NCBI GenBank assembly: GCA_027315115.1 | Contig: DAHUYQ010000001.1 | Coordinates: 1-64,000 of the forward strand | Source: Solirubrobacterales bacterium | GTDB taxonomy: Bacteria; Actinomycetota; Thermoleophilia; Solirubrobacterales; Solirubrobacteraceae | Length of the DNA: 64,000 nucleotides | Direction: 5' to 3' | Shown here: in pieces, positions 16,478-25,544 of the stretch | How the letters are laid out: every line of letters starts with the position of its first letter | How positions within the stretch are numbered: the stretch's first letter is position 1 | Notes under the pieces: model-generated | The model's database searches: none | What the model saw: only the letters and a program-made list of their open reading frames with translations | Told to the model about the DNA's origin: nothing | Program-made: the position numbers and the translations under genes

Positions 16478-16555
16478 ACGACGCCAGAGCGCGAGACGCT
16501 GCGCCTCCGCGACGTAGAGCACCTCTCGCTGCGCGAGATCGGCGAGCACAAAACT
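16478..16555 (+). pseudogene. Duplicated fragment of the sigma-4-like HTH gene
   Basis: In one plus-strand frame this encodes ERETLRLRDVEHLSLREIGE, which is nearly the same as REMLRLRDEEHLTLREIGE in the gene at 15469, and the DNA is similar over about 65 bases. It breaks off exactly where the recognition helix should begin. It is a truncated copy about 1 kb from the complete one and indicates local duplication or an element carrying this gene. Confidence 0.55.
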
Positions 16556-16577
16556 CGCACCCACGCACCGCCGAGCC

Positions 16578-16890
16578 CATGAACCGACGATCCGCACGGG
16601 CGTGCCCTGCGGCAGGTGGTGGGCCATCCAGGTGATCGGGCCGTTGTCGACGCGGACGCAGCCGTGCGAGAGCGCGGAGCCGAGCGGGTCCAGCAGGCTT
16701 TCGGTGTCGCGGCCATGGATGCGATCCTGCCCGGCCCGCCTTCGAAGCTGTGCAGCACGCGCGAGAGCGCCGTCAAGGGCATGGCCCACGGCCCCAGGCG
16801 GTCGGGTCGGGCTGGGGGTCGATTTCGTAGATCGCGGCGAGTCCGGCGGGGGTGGGCGTCGATGGCTTGCCGACCACCGAGCGGAACCGG
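16578..16890 (-). pseudogene. Frameshifted L,D-transpeptidase (YkuD) gene
   Basis: Three reading frames are needed to read one YkuD domain. The first gives RFRSVVGKPSTPTPAGLAAI and YEIDPQPDP. The second gives GPWAMPLTALSRVLHSFEGG. The third gives IHGRDTESLLDPLGSALSHG, then CVRVDNGPITW and LPQGTPVRI. The catalytic Cys motif SHGCVR is still visible. L,D-transpeptidases crosslink peptidoglycan, but two frameshifts and the absence of an N-terminal signal make this a dead gene. Confidence 0.75.
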
Positions 16891-17004
16891 CACAAGCAAA
16901 CTGTTGTCGCGGTAGCCGCCGCTGCCGGCGGTGCCCGCCCGAGCGGTCACAGCCGGGACGCAGGGCCCGGGCAATAGACTGCGCAGACGGGCACACTTGC
17001 ATGC

Positions 17005-18135
17005 ATGGTCGATCCGCAGCCGCCGCTCGGCGTCTACATCCACGTGCCGTTCTGCGCCGCGCGCTGCGGCTACTGCGACTTCAACACTTACGTCCCGCAG
17101 GGTGAGGGCCAGCAGCTCGACTTCGTGGACGCCGCGCTGACGGAGCTGCGCCGCGCCCGCGCCGAGCTCGGGCAGCGGCCGGCGCAGACGGTCTTCGTGG
17201 GCGGCGGCACGCCGACCCTGCTGGGTGCCGACGCGCTGCTGCGCCTGCTGGAGGGCGTCGCCGAGTCCCTGGGACTCGCTCCCGGCGCCGAGGTGACCAC
17301 CGAGGCCAACCCGGAGTCGGTCGAGCCCGAGATGCTGCGCAGGCTGCGGCGCGGCGGCTTCACGCGCGTGTCGCTGGGGATGCAGTCGGCTTCTACGCAC
17401 GTCCTGCGGGCACTCGACCGGGTACACACGCCCGGACGAGCCGTGGCAGCGGCGCTGCAGGCTCGCGACGCAGGCTTCGAGCACGTCTCGCTCGATCTGA
17501 TCTACGGCACCCCGGGCGAGAGCGACGCCGACTGGGAGGAGAGCCTGGACGCGGCGCTCTCGGCGCAGCCCGATCACATCTCCGCCTACGCCTTGACCGT
17601 GGAGCCGGGGACGGCGCTGGCCGCCGCCATTCGCAAGGGCGCCTCGCCCGAGCCCGACGAAGACGCGCAGGCGCGGCGCTTCCTGATCGCCGACGAGCGT
17701 CTGCAGGCGGCCGGTCTGCGGTGGTACGAGCTCTGTAGCTGGGCATCCAGCGAGGTGGCGCGCTGCCGCCACAACATCGGCTACTGGCGCTCCCATGACT
17801 GGTGGGGGATCGGCCCGGGCGCGCACTCGCATGTGGCGGGCGTGCGCTGGTGGAACGTGCTCGCGCCCTCCACCTACGCCGAGCGACTGCGCGCCGGGCG
17901 CTCCCCGGCGGCCGGGCGCGAGATCCTCAGCGAGCAGGACCAGGCCGTCGAGGCGGTGATGCTGGGGATCCGTATGTCCGAGGGCCTGAAGCTCTCATCG
18001 CTCTCGGACGCTGGCGCCCGCATCGCCAGGGAGCATGTCGCGCGCGGCTGGGTGACGATCGCCGAGGACCGGCTGCGGCTCACGCGCCAGGGACGGCTAT
18101 TCGCGAGCGCCGTCGCGCGCGAGATCTCGGTCTGA
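17005..18135 (+). CDS. hemW: HemW-like radical SAM heme chaperone
   Basis: A 376-residue protein of the HemN/HemW family. The cluster motif is CAARCGYCDF (residues 17-26), with the HemW-type Phe after the third Cys spacing, followed by VFVGGGTPT (SAM binding) near residue 65 and SLGMQSAS near 125. The C-terminal HemW domain includes CRHNIGYWRSHDWWGIGPGA. HemW delivers heme to respiratory enzymes and is not coproporphyrinogen oxidase, which has a further Cys in CXXXCXXCXC; here that position is Phe. It is a single gene, and a strong hairpin follows its stop. Confidence 0.9.
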   Translation: MVDPQPPLGVYIHVPFCAARCGYCDFNTYVPQGEGQQLDFVDAALTELRRARAELGQRPAQTVFVGGGTPTLLGADALLRLLEGVAESLGLAPGAEVTTEANPESVEPEMLRRLRRGGFTRVSLGMQSASTHVLRALDRVHTPGRAVAAALQARDAGFEHVSLDLIYGTPGESDADWEESLDAALSAQPDHISAYALTVEPGTALAAAIRKGASPEPDEDAQARRFLIADERLQAAGLRWYELCSWASSEVARCRHNIGYWRSHDWWGIGPGAHSHVAGVRWWNVLAPSTYAERLRAGRSPAAGREILSEQDQAVEAVMLGIRMSEGLKLSSLSDAGARIAREHVARGWVTIAEDRLRLTRQGRLFASAVAREISV

Positions 18136-18147
18136 AAGCCGCTCTCA

Positions 18148-18171
18148 GCCGCCGGTGAGCCGACCGGCGGC
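18148..18171. terminator. Hairpin terminator between convergent genes
   Basis: A perfect 9-base stem, GCCGCCGGT paired with ACCGGCGGC around a six-base loop, starts 13 bases after the hemW stop. It also lies between convergent genes (the next one ends at 18202). There is no T-run. A bidirectional terminator is the likely role. Confidence 0.5.
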
Positions 18172-18201
18172 CGGCGTGACGGCTCGGCGGCAGGCCGCGA
18201 T

Positions 18202-19482
18202 CTACGCCAGAGGCCAGTCGACCCGCTTGACGGACCCGCTCCCGGCGGTCGCCCGCATCGAGCCGCGGGCCGGCTCGAAGTGCCCGAAGTCGAGCACGTA
18301 GAGACCTCCGTCGGGGCCGAAGCGGACGTCGATCGGACGGAACAGGCCCGGCGTCGGATGGTAGGTGGCCTGCCAGGTCTCGGGGTCGAGCACCGCCAGG
18401 TTGCGTCCCACGCGCGGACCGGAGGGCGCGGTCATCGGCACCTCGTCGCCGAACATCGCGATCGCGATCCGCCCGTCGGCCGCCTGATCGAGCTTGGTCG
18501 CCGCGACATGGGTGGTGAACTCCGCGAGCGGCAGCTCGGGCGCGGGCAGCTCGTCGTGGTTTTCAAGGATGAACGCTGGCGCCTGTCCGTCCTCGGGAGC
18601 GAAGCGGGGATCGCAGATCGGCACCCCTCCGACGAAGTCGGGCCACCCGTACCAGCGGCCATCGCGCACGTCGAAGAGCAGCTCCGGGCAGTTGCCGACC
18701 GGCCGGCTGCCGCGATCGTCGGCGCCCTGGTCGGTCGCGATCAGCCGTCCGTCGCGCAGGAACAGCAGCCCGAAGGCGTTGCGCAGGCCCCAGGCCACCA
18801 GCTCCAGGCTCCCGCCATCGGGATCGCAGCGCATCACCGCCGAGGTGCACGGAAGCTGCGCCGGGACCCGCGTGCCCTCCGGCAGGACCGTGCCGAAGTC
18901 GGCGAATGGGCCCGTGACCGCATGGCCGGTGCCACCCTCTCGCCGATCGTCGGTGGCAAACTCCGCGTGGCGGAGCACGATGTCGAGCCCCGGGGTGTCG
19001 TGCTCGTGCGGCAGCAGCTTCAGCCAGCCGAGGTCGTAGGCGTCCAGGCCGATCACGCCCGTGTTGGTCATCGCCCCCTGGCTGAAGTAAAGCTTGCCGT
19101 CGGGGCCGAAGGCGACCATGTTCACCTGGTAGTTCCCAGGACCGGGCAGACCGTCGACGATCGTCTCCTGGCGGCCGCTGCCAGGGTCCAGCCGCAGGAT
19201 CCGGCTCGGATGGCCGGCCTCGCTCACGTAGAGCATCCCGTCGTGGAAGGTGACGCCGTTGACCGGCGGGCGCAGGTCGCTCAGCAGCACCTGCTGCCGG
19301 CCGTTCTCGACGCGCAGGATGCGCCCGCCGCGGGGCGCGCCCCCGAACGGCAGCCCGGACTCGGAGACGTAGACCTCGCCGCGATCGCCGAACGTGAGAC
19401 CGGTGGGGAAGTTGAGCCCGTCGAGCACGGGCTCGAGCGCCGGCTCGCCCCCCGCGCGCTGCCCATCATCCGATGCAGCCAT
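18202..19482 (-). CDS. Sorbosone/glucose dehydrogenase-like beta-propeller protein
   Basis: A 426-residue six-bladed propeller with repeats such as PTGLTFGDRGEVYVSESG, VNGVTFHDGMLYVSEAG and PIDVRFGPDGGLYVLDFG. The middle part WGLRNAFGLLFLRDGRLIATDQG matches the PQQ-dependent aldose/sorbosone dehydrogenase family. There is no signal peptide, so a cytoplasmic or unusual location is implied, and PQQ use is not certain. GGGAGG lies ahead of ATG 19482. The FAD monooxygenase gene lies 90 bases upstream on the same strand. Confidence 0.75.
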   Translation of the reverse strand: MAASDDGQRAGGEPALEPVLDGLNFPTGLTFGDRGEVYVSESGLPFGGAPRGGRILRVENGRQQVLLSDLRPPVNGVTFHDGMLYVSEAGHPSRILRLDPGSGRQETIVDGLPGPGNYQVNMVAFGPDGKLYFSQGAMTNTGVIGLDAYDLGWLKLLPHEHDTPGLDIVLRHAEFATDDRREGGTGHAVTGPFADFGTVLPEGTRVPAQLPCTSAVMRCDPDGGSLELVAWGLRNAFGLLFLRDGRLIATDQGADDRGSRPVGNCPELLFDVRDGRWYGWPDFVGGVPICDPRFAPEDGQAPAFILENHDELPAPELPLAEFTTHVAATKLDQAADGRIAIAMFGDEVPMTAPSGPRVGRNLAVLDPETWQATYHPTPGLFRPIDVRFGPDGGLYVLDFGHFEPARGSMRATAGSGSVKRVDWPLA

Positions 19483-19572
19483 TTCGCCTCCCTGGAATGT
19501 GATCGTCTTTAGGAACCCGGCGACCTGGGAGCGTATCGAACGCGCCCCTGCAGGCGGCCACGCCCGCAGGAG

Positions 19573-21042
19573 CTACGGCCGCCCGAACCATGCCCCCAGC
19601 GCGTCGGCGAGCCCGGCGTCGGTCCCCTCCGCCTCTCCGACCCAGGCGACGTAGCCGTCCGGGCGCACCAGCACGGCGGCGGGGGCGTCGACCACGCCGA
19701 GCGCCGGCAGATCCCACTTCCCGTCATAGGTCGCCTCGACCAGACGAACGCGGTCCGCCCACGGCGCGATATCGCAGTAGCCCGGCCGGCCGAGGCGCAG
19801 CAGCAGCGGCCGCGCGTCGTGCAGCAGCTTGAACGTGCGCAGCGGTCCCTCGTCGGCGATCAGGTCGAGGTCGGGCATGCGGCGTCCGAGCAGCGGATGG
19901 CCCTCGCCAAGGTCGTAGTGGATGTCCAGCCCGGAGACGATCCCCGCGAGCCGCTTGCGCGGCTCGTCCATGACCGCGATCTCTGACACCACCTCCACGA
20001 GCGCTCCGATGCGCTCCTCTCCGCGCTGGAGAACGGTCTGCGCCATCGTGTGCCGCAGCGCGCGGGCGGCGACCGGGTGACGCTCGGCGTGGTAGGTGTC
20101 GAGCAGGCTCTCCGGGGAGATCCCCTTAACCACCTGCGCCAGCTTCCACCCCAGGTTCACCGCATCCTGCACGCCGAGGCTGAGACCCTGCCCGCCGGCC
20201 GGCGAATGCACGTGGGCCGCGTCGCCCGCCAGCAGCACGCGCCTGTCCCGATACGCCGCGGCGTGCCGGGTCATATCGGTGAACCTGGAGATCCAGGTGG
20301 GATTGTGCAGCCCGAAGTCGGTGCCGTAGACGGCGATCAGCGCCTCGCTCAGCTCGCTCGGCGTCGGGTCGCCGCCGGACCCGAGCTGCCGCTCGGTCAC
20401 CACTACGCGAACCGTCCTCCCATCCTCCATCCTATGAAGACCATGAACGCCGATCGCGTCGTGGCGAACGCCGCGCGGCGGGTCCTCGGTCATCTCGACC
20501 TCGGCGATCATGTTGCTCTTCGTCGGCTCCCAGCCGGGAAACTCGATGCCTGCCGCTTTGCGGACCACGCTGCGCCCGCCGTCGCAGCCGACGAGATACT
20601 GCGCCCGCAACGAGCTGCCGTCGGCCAGCGCGACGTCCACCCCGCGCTCGTCCTGCGCGAGGCCGGTCACCTCGGAGCCGTAGCAGACGCGCACCGGCAG
20701 CTCGGCGATCCAGTCGGCCATGATCCGCTCGATCTTGTTCTGCCAGATCCCCAGCGAGTAGGGGTGTCGCGTCGGGAAGTCGCTCATGTCCAACACGGTC
20801 CTGGCGAACATCGTCGCCTGCGCCACCTGGCCCTCGGCGAGGAAGCGATCGACCACCCCACGCTGGTCCAGCACCTCGATCGTGCGCGAGTGAAAGCCGC
20901 CGGCGCGCGAGCCGACGAGCACGTGGTCGGCCCGCCGCTCGAGGATCGCTACGTCAACCTCCGCCAGTGCCAGCTCGGCCGCCAGCATCATCCCTGCCGG
21001 ACCGCCGCCGGCGATCACCACCGCGTGTTCTTTGTTGCCCAT
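19573..21042 (-). CDS. FAD-dependent aromatic monooxygenase (PheA/TfdB family)
   Basis: A 489-residue flavoprotein hydroxylase. It has the FAD fold VVIAGGGPAGMMLAAELA at residues 9-26, the DG motif in LVGCDGGRSVVRKA (about 150), and GDAAHVHSPAGGQGL with SLGVQDAVNLGWKLA (about 275-305). A C-terminal thioredoxin-like domain of about 120 residues (AVLVRPDGYVAWVG) follows. This layout is shared by phenol and polyketide hydroxylases and by rifampicin monooxygenases, so a xenobiotic or phenolic substrate is likely, but none can be named. It shares orientation with the propeller protein downstream. Confidence 0.85.
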   Translation of the reverse strand: MGNKEHAVVIAGGGPAGMMLAAELALAEVDVAILERRADHVLVGSRAGGFHSRTIEVLDQRGVVDRFLAEGQVAQATMFARTVLDMSDFPTRHPYSLGIWQNKIERIMADWIAELPVRVCYGSEVTGLAQDERGVDVALADGSSLRAQYLVGCDGGRSVVRKAAGIEFPGWEPTKSNMIAEVEMTEDPPRGVRHDAIGVHGLHRMEDGRTVRVVVTERQLGSGGDPTPSELSEALIAVYGTDFGLHNPTWISRFTDMTRHAAAYRDRRVLLAGDAAHVHSPAGGQGLSLGVQDAVNLGWKLAQVVKGISPESLLDTYHAERHPVAARALRHTMAQTVLQRGEERIGALVEVVSEIAVMDEPRKRLAGIVSGLDIHYDLGEGHPLLGRRMPDLDLIADEGPLRTFKLLHDARPLLLRLGRPGYCDIAPWADRVRLVEATYDGKWDLPALGVVDAPAAVLVRPDGYVAWVGEAEGTDAGLADALGAWFGRP

Positions 21043-21186
21043 TCCGCTGCTCCTTTCCCATCTGAGACTGCTTGCGGCGGGCGATTATGCGGCAAAGATC
21101 AAGCGCTCATGAGGGGCTTGTTTAAGGTATAAATTGGAAGTGGAGATAAGGGGGTGGCGGCGTCCGCTTGGGCCGCCCGGCGCACG

Positions 21187-22158
21187 TCAAGGTCGCGCCG
21201 AGGCACGCGCCGCTTCCAGCGCAGCCTGGACCACCGGGCGCTGGTTGCCGATTTCCAGTCGACGTTCCAGGATCGGCACGGCAGCCGCCGGATCTCCGCC
21301 GAGCTGCAGCGAACGGCCCAGGTCGTAGAGCGCGTATGCGTAGGTCAGACAGGCTTCGCTTTCGGCCACGGCGCAGTTGGCCACGCTCTCGCCCGTCGCG
21401 GCGACGGCTTCTCTGAGCACGGGGGTCGCCTGGCTGTAGCTCCCGGCTTCGAGCAGGCTGTGCCCCTGGGACTCGAGCTCCGCGGCGTGGGCGGCCGACA
21501 CGGCGACCGGCGGCCGGCTTGGCTGCGAGGCGGATGTGCCTGAGCTCGCCGGCGCGCGGGCAGGCGCGTGCCGCGCCGGGGCGCTCACGGCGGGCGCATG
21601 GCTCGACCGCGCGCGGTGCGTGCCGGCGCCAGTCTCCGTCCGCGCCGAGGCGGCCGGCTTGCCGCCTCCGCCGAGCGTGGCGATCAGGATCGCGGCGAGC
21701 GCGGCGGCGCCGAGCAGCAGCAGCGCCGGCGCCGTGGCCGCCGGCAGGGCGCCGCGCCCCGAGCGCGCGAACGGCAGCTTCGGACGCGCGACGTAGATGC
21801 GGTGCGGAGGCTCGCGCGTGGCGGCCTGCGGGGGTGGGACGTCGGGCGCGGCGGGAGGATCGAGCCTCAGCGCCGGCACGCGCGCACGCCGTGCCGTCCC
21901 CTGCTCGACGCTGATTGAGCAATGCTCGATGCTGGTGCCGGCCAGCTCCAGCTCACAGGCGACACTCGCCGGAAACTCGATGCCCGCCTCCTGGAGCTCA
22001 GCGAAGCTAACAGGCGCGCCGTGCGCGCCGCGCAGCATGCGCAGCAGCGCGTCCTGCTGCTGCTCCAGCGCATCGGGCTCGACGTGCGCCCGTCTTCGCC
22101 CGCCGGCTGCGGAGCCGATGCGACGTGACCGTGGCGTGCTGGTGGCGTGAGATCCCAA
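21187..22158 (-). CDS. Membrane-anchored TPR-like protein
   Basis: A cytoplasmic N-terminal part of about 110 residues contains a short helical domain (DALLRMLRGAHGAPVSFAEL). One membrane helix follows (ATAPALLLLGAAALAAILIA), then an Ala/Pro-rich linker and TPR-like helices (GHSLLEAGSYSQATPVLREA, DLGRSLQLGGDPAAAVPILE). Thermoleophilia carry kinase-like relatives, but no kinase domain is present here. The frame is open to 22245. TTG 22158 is proposed because AAAGAGAG precedes it, but the start is uncertain. Function unknown. Confidence 0.55.
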   Translation of the reverse strand: MGSHATSTPRSRRIGSAAGGRRRAHVEPDALEQQQDALLRMLRGAHGAPVSFAELQEAGIEFPASVACELELAGTSIEHCSISVEQGTARRARVPALRLDPPAAPDVPPPQAATREPPHRIYVARPKLPFARSGRGALPAATAPALLLLGAAALAAILIATLGGGGKPAASARTETGAGTHRARSSHAPAVSAPARHAPARAPASSGTSASQPSRPPVAVSAAHAAELESQGHSLLEAGSYSQATPVLREAVAATGESVANCAVAESEACLTYAYALYDLGRSLQLGGDPAAAVPILERRLEIGNQRPVVQAALEAARASARP

Positions 22159-22279
22159 GTCGCTCTCTTTAGGACTTACCCAGTCTCGTCCCGTTTGCAG
22201 CGTCGCGACGGACGCCTGTGTCCAGGTCCAGCGCTGCGTGAGCACGGTCGGGGGCCGCAGCGGCCGGCGGTTGCCGGCG

Positions 22280-23341
22280 CTACACCAGCCCGCTCGGCAG
22301 CCGCCGCAGCTCGGGCGTGCTCAGCGACGGCGGCGTGTAGCCGCGATCGCCGTCGGCGAACGTCGTCCCGGGCGGGACGATCTCGTCGATCCGGTCGAGC
22401 ACGTCCTTGGAGAGCGTGAGATCGGCGGCGCCGAGCTGGCTCTCAAGCTGCTCCATGGTGCGCGGCCCGATGATCGGAGCGGTCACCGCGGGGTGGGCGA
22501 GCGTGAACGCGAGCGCCATGTGGATCAGGCTCATGTCAGCCTGCTCGGCGAGCTGCGCCAGCCGATCTGCCGCCTCCAGCTTGCGCTGGTTGCCGGGCAG
22601 CGAGAGGTCGAAGCGCGCCGGAAGCCGCTGCGCGCGCCTGCTCTGGGGCGCCTCCCTGCCCTTGCGCCAGGCGCCCGTCAGCCATCCGCCCGCCAGCGGG
22701 CTCCAGGGGATCACGCCCATCCCGTAGCGCTGCGCGACCGGCAGCACGTCGGCCTCGATGCCGCGCACGATCATCGAGTAGGGCGGCTGCTCGGTGGCGA
22801 AGCGGCCGAGCGCCCGGCGCTCGGCGGTCCAGTGCGCCTCCACCAGCTCCTCCGCCGGGAAGGTCGAGCAGCCGAACGCCCTGATCTTGCCCTGCGCGCG
22901 CAGATCGGTGAGGGCGGAGAGGGTCTCCTCGATGTCAGTGCCGGCTTCGGGGCGATGCACCTGGTAGAGGTCGATCCAGTCGGTCTGCAGGCGCTGCAGG
23001 CTCGCCTCCACCTCCTTGACGATCCAGCGGCGCGAGTTGCCGCGCCAGTTCGGGTCGCCGCCGGGCTCGCCCATCGCCACGTCCATCGGGGCGTGGAACT
23101 TGGTCGCAAGGATCACGTCCTGACGCCTGCCGCCCGCGAGCGCCTTGCCGACGATCTCCTCAGACTCCCCGCGGGAATAGACGTCCGCCGTGTCTATGAA
23201 GTTGACGCCTGCGTCGAGCGCGCGGTGGATGATGCGCACGCACTCCTGGTGGTCGGGCTCCCCCCAGGCGCCGAACATCATCGCCCCGAGACAGAGATTG
23301 CTGACCTGCATGCCGGTGCCGCCGAGTCCGCGATAGTCCAT
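22280..23341 (-). CDS. Aldo/keto reductase
   Basis: A 353-residue NADPH-dependent oxidoreductase of the AKR superfamily. The catalytic tetrad is visible: Asp in NFIDTADVYS (about 50), Tyr in the same motif, Lys in VILATKFHAPM (about 80) and His in DLYQVHRPE (about 125). The C-terminal cofactor loop is APIIGPRTMEQLESQL. It belongs to the YajO/general stress group of AKRs. It is divergent from an XRE regulator at 23559, which might control it. The substrate cannot be deduced. Confidence 0.9.
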   Translation of the reverse strand: MDYRGLGGTGMQVSNLCLGAMMFGAWGEPDHQECVRIIHRALDAGVNFIDTADVYSRGESEEIVGKALAGGRRQDVILATKFHAPMDVAMGEPGGDPNWRGNSRRWIVKEVEASLQRLQTDWIDLYQVHRPEAGTDIEETLSALTDLRAQGKIRAFGCSTFPAEELVEAHWTAERRALGRFATEQPPYSMIVRGIEADVLPVAQRYGMGVIPWSPLAGGWLTGAWRKGREAPQSRRAQRLPARFDLSLPGNQRKLEAADRLAQLAEQADMSLIHMALAFTLAHPAVTAPIIGPRTMEQLESQLGAADLTLSKDVLDRIDEIVPPGTTFADGDRGYTPPSLSTPELRRLPSGLV

Positions 23342-23497
23342 GGTGTTCTCCTTTGAGAAGAGGGAAGGCGAGCGCTCCGCGCCATCCTAGAAAGCGGCAG
23401 GCGTCGCGCGCAGGAGGGACGGCGAGACCGGTCGGGATTGAGGAGGCCTCCGGGCCCGCCGCGCCCCCCTGCCGCGAGGTGATACGCGACAAGACCA

Positions 23498-23511
23498 TAG
23501 CAGGTTTGCTA
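23498..23511. promoter_or_regulatory. Candidate operator TAGCA-4-TGCTA
   Basis: A perfect 5-base inverted repeat in the divergent spacer between the aldo/keto reductase and the XRE gene. Its position about 50 bases before the XRE start suggests a binding site for that regulator. The repeat is short, so support is modest. Confidence 0.3.
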
Positions 23512-23558
23512 CTGGAAAGACATTGAGGGTTGGCGCGCTGGCCGCGACGCTCCCGTCC

Positions 23559-23840
23559 ATGCCAGTTGCGCCGGTCTTTCAAACGGCCCTCGGTCAGGCC
23601 GTCAAAGCCAGGCGGCTGAGCCTCGGGCTGACACAGGAGGAGGTCGCGCTGCACTCCGACCTGCACCAGCGCTGGATCTCCAACGTCGAGACCGGCAAGC
23701 GCAACCCGAGCTACGCGAGCATGCGCCGTCTCGCCGCGGCGCTACGGCTGAGCACCTCTGAGCTGATCGCGCTCGCGGAGGACGCCGAGGCCAAGCTGAC
23801 ACAGCCGCGCCCCAACTCCAAGGTGGGCGCCGGCCGCTGA
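23559..23840 (+). CDS. XRE-family transcriptional regulator
   Basis: A 93-residue regulator with the HTH in LGQAVKARRLSLGLTQEEVA and LHQRWISNVETGKRNPSYAS, a classical GLTQEEVA XRE domain. The tail is short and charged. ATG 23559 gives the usual length; the frame is also open from TTG 23523. It is divergent from the aldo/keto reductase. Confidence 0.65.
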   Translation: MPVAPVFQTALGQAVKARRLSLGLTQEEVALHSDLHQRWISNVETGKRNPSYASMRRLAAALRLSTSELIALAEDAEAKLTQPRPNSKVGAGR

Positions 23841-23942
23841 GCGCGGCGGCGCGCCCAACTGCGCCGGCGGCCGCCGGGCGCCGCCGGCAGTCACGTCCGT
23901 TTTCCGCCAGACATCGACTCGTCTCTGTGCCATCTTGGGCGC

Positions 23943-25544
23943 ATGACGATCGACCCTGAGCGCCTGTGGCGCGCGATCGAGCTGGAAGACCCCCGCTTCG
24001 ACGGCTGGGTCTTCTGCGGCGTCACCTCGACGGGCATCTACTGCCGGCCGAGCTGCCCGGCGCGCACGCCCAAGCGCGAGAACGTGTGCTTCTTCCCGAC
24101 CGCCGCCGCCGCGCAGGAGGCGGGATTCCGGGCGTGCAAGCGCTGCCGCCCGGATGCCACGCCGGGCTCGCCCGAATGGGATCGCCGCGCAGACCTCGTG
24201 GGCGCCGCGATGCGGCTGATCGCGGACGGGGTCGTGGACCGCGAAGGCGTCACCGGGCTCGCGCGGAGCCTCGGCTACAGCGAGCGGCACGTGCACCGTG
24301 AGCTGGTGGCGGTGGCCGGAGCCGGTCCGCTCGCGCTGGCTCGGGCGGCGCGCGCGCAGACCGCACGGGTCCTGATGGAGACCACCTCGCTCTCGGCGAC
24401 CGAGGTCGCCTTCGCGGCGGGCTTTCAAAGCGTGCGCCAGTTCAACGACACCGTCAGAGCTGTGTTCGCGGCATCCCCCACCCAGCTTCGCGCGGGCAGC
24501 GGCAGGCAGCAGGCGCGCGCGGGCCGGGCGGCCGCGGGCCGGGCGACGCAGACCCGGACGGGCGCGGCGACGCCGACCCCGGCTGGCGAGGCGGCGTCGA
24601 CCAGCGCGATCGTGCTGCGCCTGCCGTTCCGCGCCCCGCTGGCGGCGCAGGAGCTGATCGCGTTCCTGAACGCCCGCGCGGTGCCCGGCGTGGAGCAGGC
24701 GCTGGGTCATGCCTACAGGCGCAGCCTGCGGCTGCCGCGCGGAGAGGGCGTCGTCGAGCTGGAGCCGCAGGCAGATCACGTGCGGGCGAGCTTCTGGCTG
24801 GATGACCTACGCGATCTCGGGCCGGCGACGCAGCGCTCGCGCGCGCTGCTCGACCTCGACGCCGACCCCTGCTCCGTGCTGGAGTGCCTGGGCGCAGACG
24901 AGCTGATCGGCGAGCTCGTGGCAGGCACGCCCGGCCGCCGCGTACCGGGCCACGTCGATGCTCACGAGCTCGCGATCAGGGCGGTGCTCGGCCAGCAGGT
25001 CTCGGTGGCCGGAGCAAGGACGCTGGCGGCGCGGCTCGTGCGCGCCTACGGCCACCCCCTGCAACGGCCGCTGGGCGAGATCACGCACACCTTCCCGTCC
25101 GCCCAGGCGCTGGCGGCCGCCGACCCCGAACTGCTTGCGATGCCGGCCTCCAGGAAGCGTGCGCTGCTCGGCCTCGCGGCCGCGCTCGCGAGCGGAGAGG
25201 TGAGGCTCGACGCCGGCGCCGATCGCGCCGATGCCCGCCAACAACTGCTTGGCCTGGCCGGAATCGGCGGCTGGACCGCCGAGTACATCGCGCTGCGAGC
25301 GCTGCGCGACCCGGACGCGTTCCTGGCGGGCGACCTGGGCGTGCGCCGCGGCCTTGAAGCGCTCGGCCATGACGGGCGTCCGGTCGCGGCGCAGCGTCTC
25401 TCGCAGCGCTGGCGGCCATACAGGGCCTACGCCGTGATGCATCTCTGGGCGCATCTCGGCGCCAACTCGCAGACGCGCGCCGGCGCCCGCGTCCAGGCGC
25501 CCCGACAGCAAGAGCCTGAGAGGATCGAAGCACTACTGACATGA
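23943..25544 (+). CDS. alkA: Ada-AlkA fusion: methyl-sensing activator and 3-methyladenine glycosylase
   Basis: A 533-residue fusion for alkylation damage. The Ada zinc domain holds four cysteines (residues ~20-70: CGVTSTGIYCRPSCPARTP, FRACKRCRPD); one would accept methyl groups from phosphotriesters. An AraC-type HTH follows (about 95-180). The rest is AlkA-like: an N-terminal beta domain (about 220-300), then the HhH-GPD glycosylase with LAGIGGWTAEYIALRAL and the catalytic Asp in LAGDLGVRR (about 460). The protein can thus sense damage, activate genes and excise bases. It overlaps ogt by four bases. A low-complexity Ala/Thr linker separates the two halves. Confidence 0.9.
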   Translation: MTIDPERLWRAIELEDPRFDGWVFCGVTSTGIYCRPSCPARTPKRENVCFFPTAAAAQEAGFRACKRCRPDATPGSPEWDRRADLVGAAMRLIADGVVDREGVTGLARSLGYSERHVHRELVAVAGAGPLALARAARAQTARVLMETTSLSATEVAFAAGFQSVRQFNDTVRAVFAASPTQLRAGSGRQQARAGRAAAGRATQTRTGAATPTPAGEAASTSAIVLRLPFRAPLAAQELIAFLNARAVPGVEQALGHAYRRSLRLPRGEGVVELEPQADHVRASFWLDDLRDLGPATQRSRALLDLDADPCSVLECLGADELIGELVAGTPGRRVPGHVDAHELAIRAVLGQQVSVAGARTLAARLVRAYGHPLQRPLGEITHTFPSAQALAAADPELLAMPASRKRALLGLAAALASGEVRLDAGADRADARQQLLGLAGIGGWTAEYIALRALRDPDAFLAGDLGVRRGLEALGHDGRPVAAQRLSQRWRPYRAYAVMHLWAHLGANSQTRAGARVQAPRQQEPERIEALLT

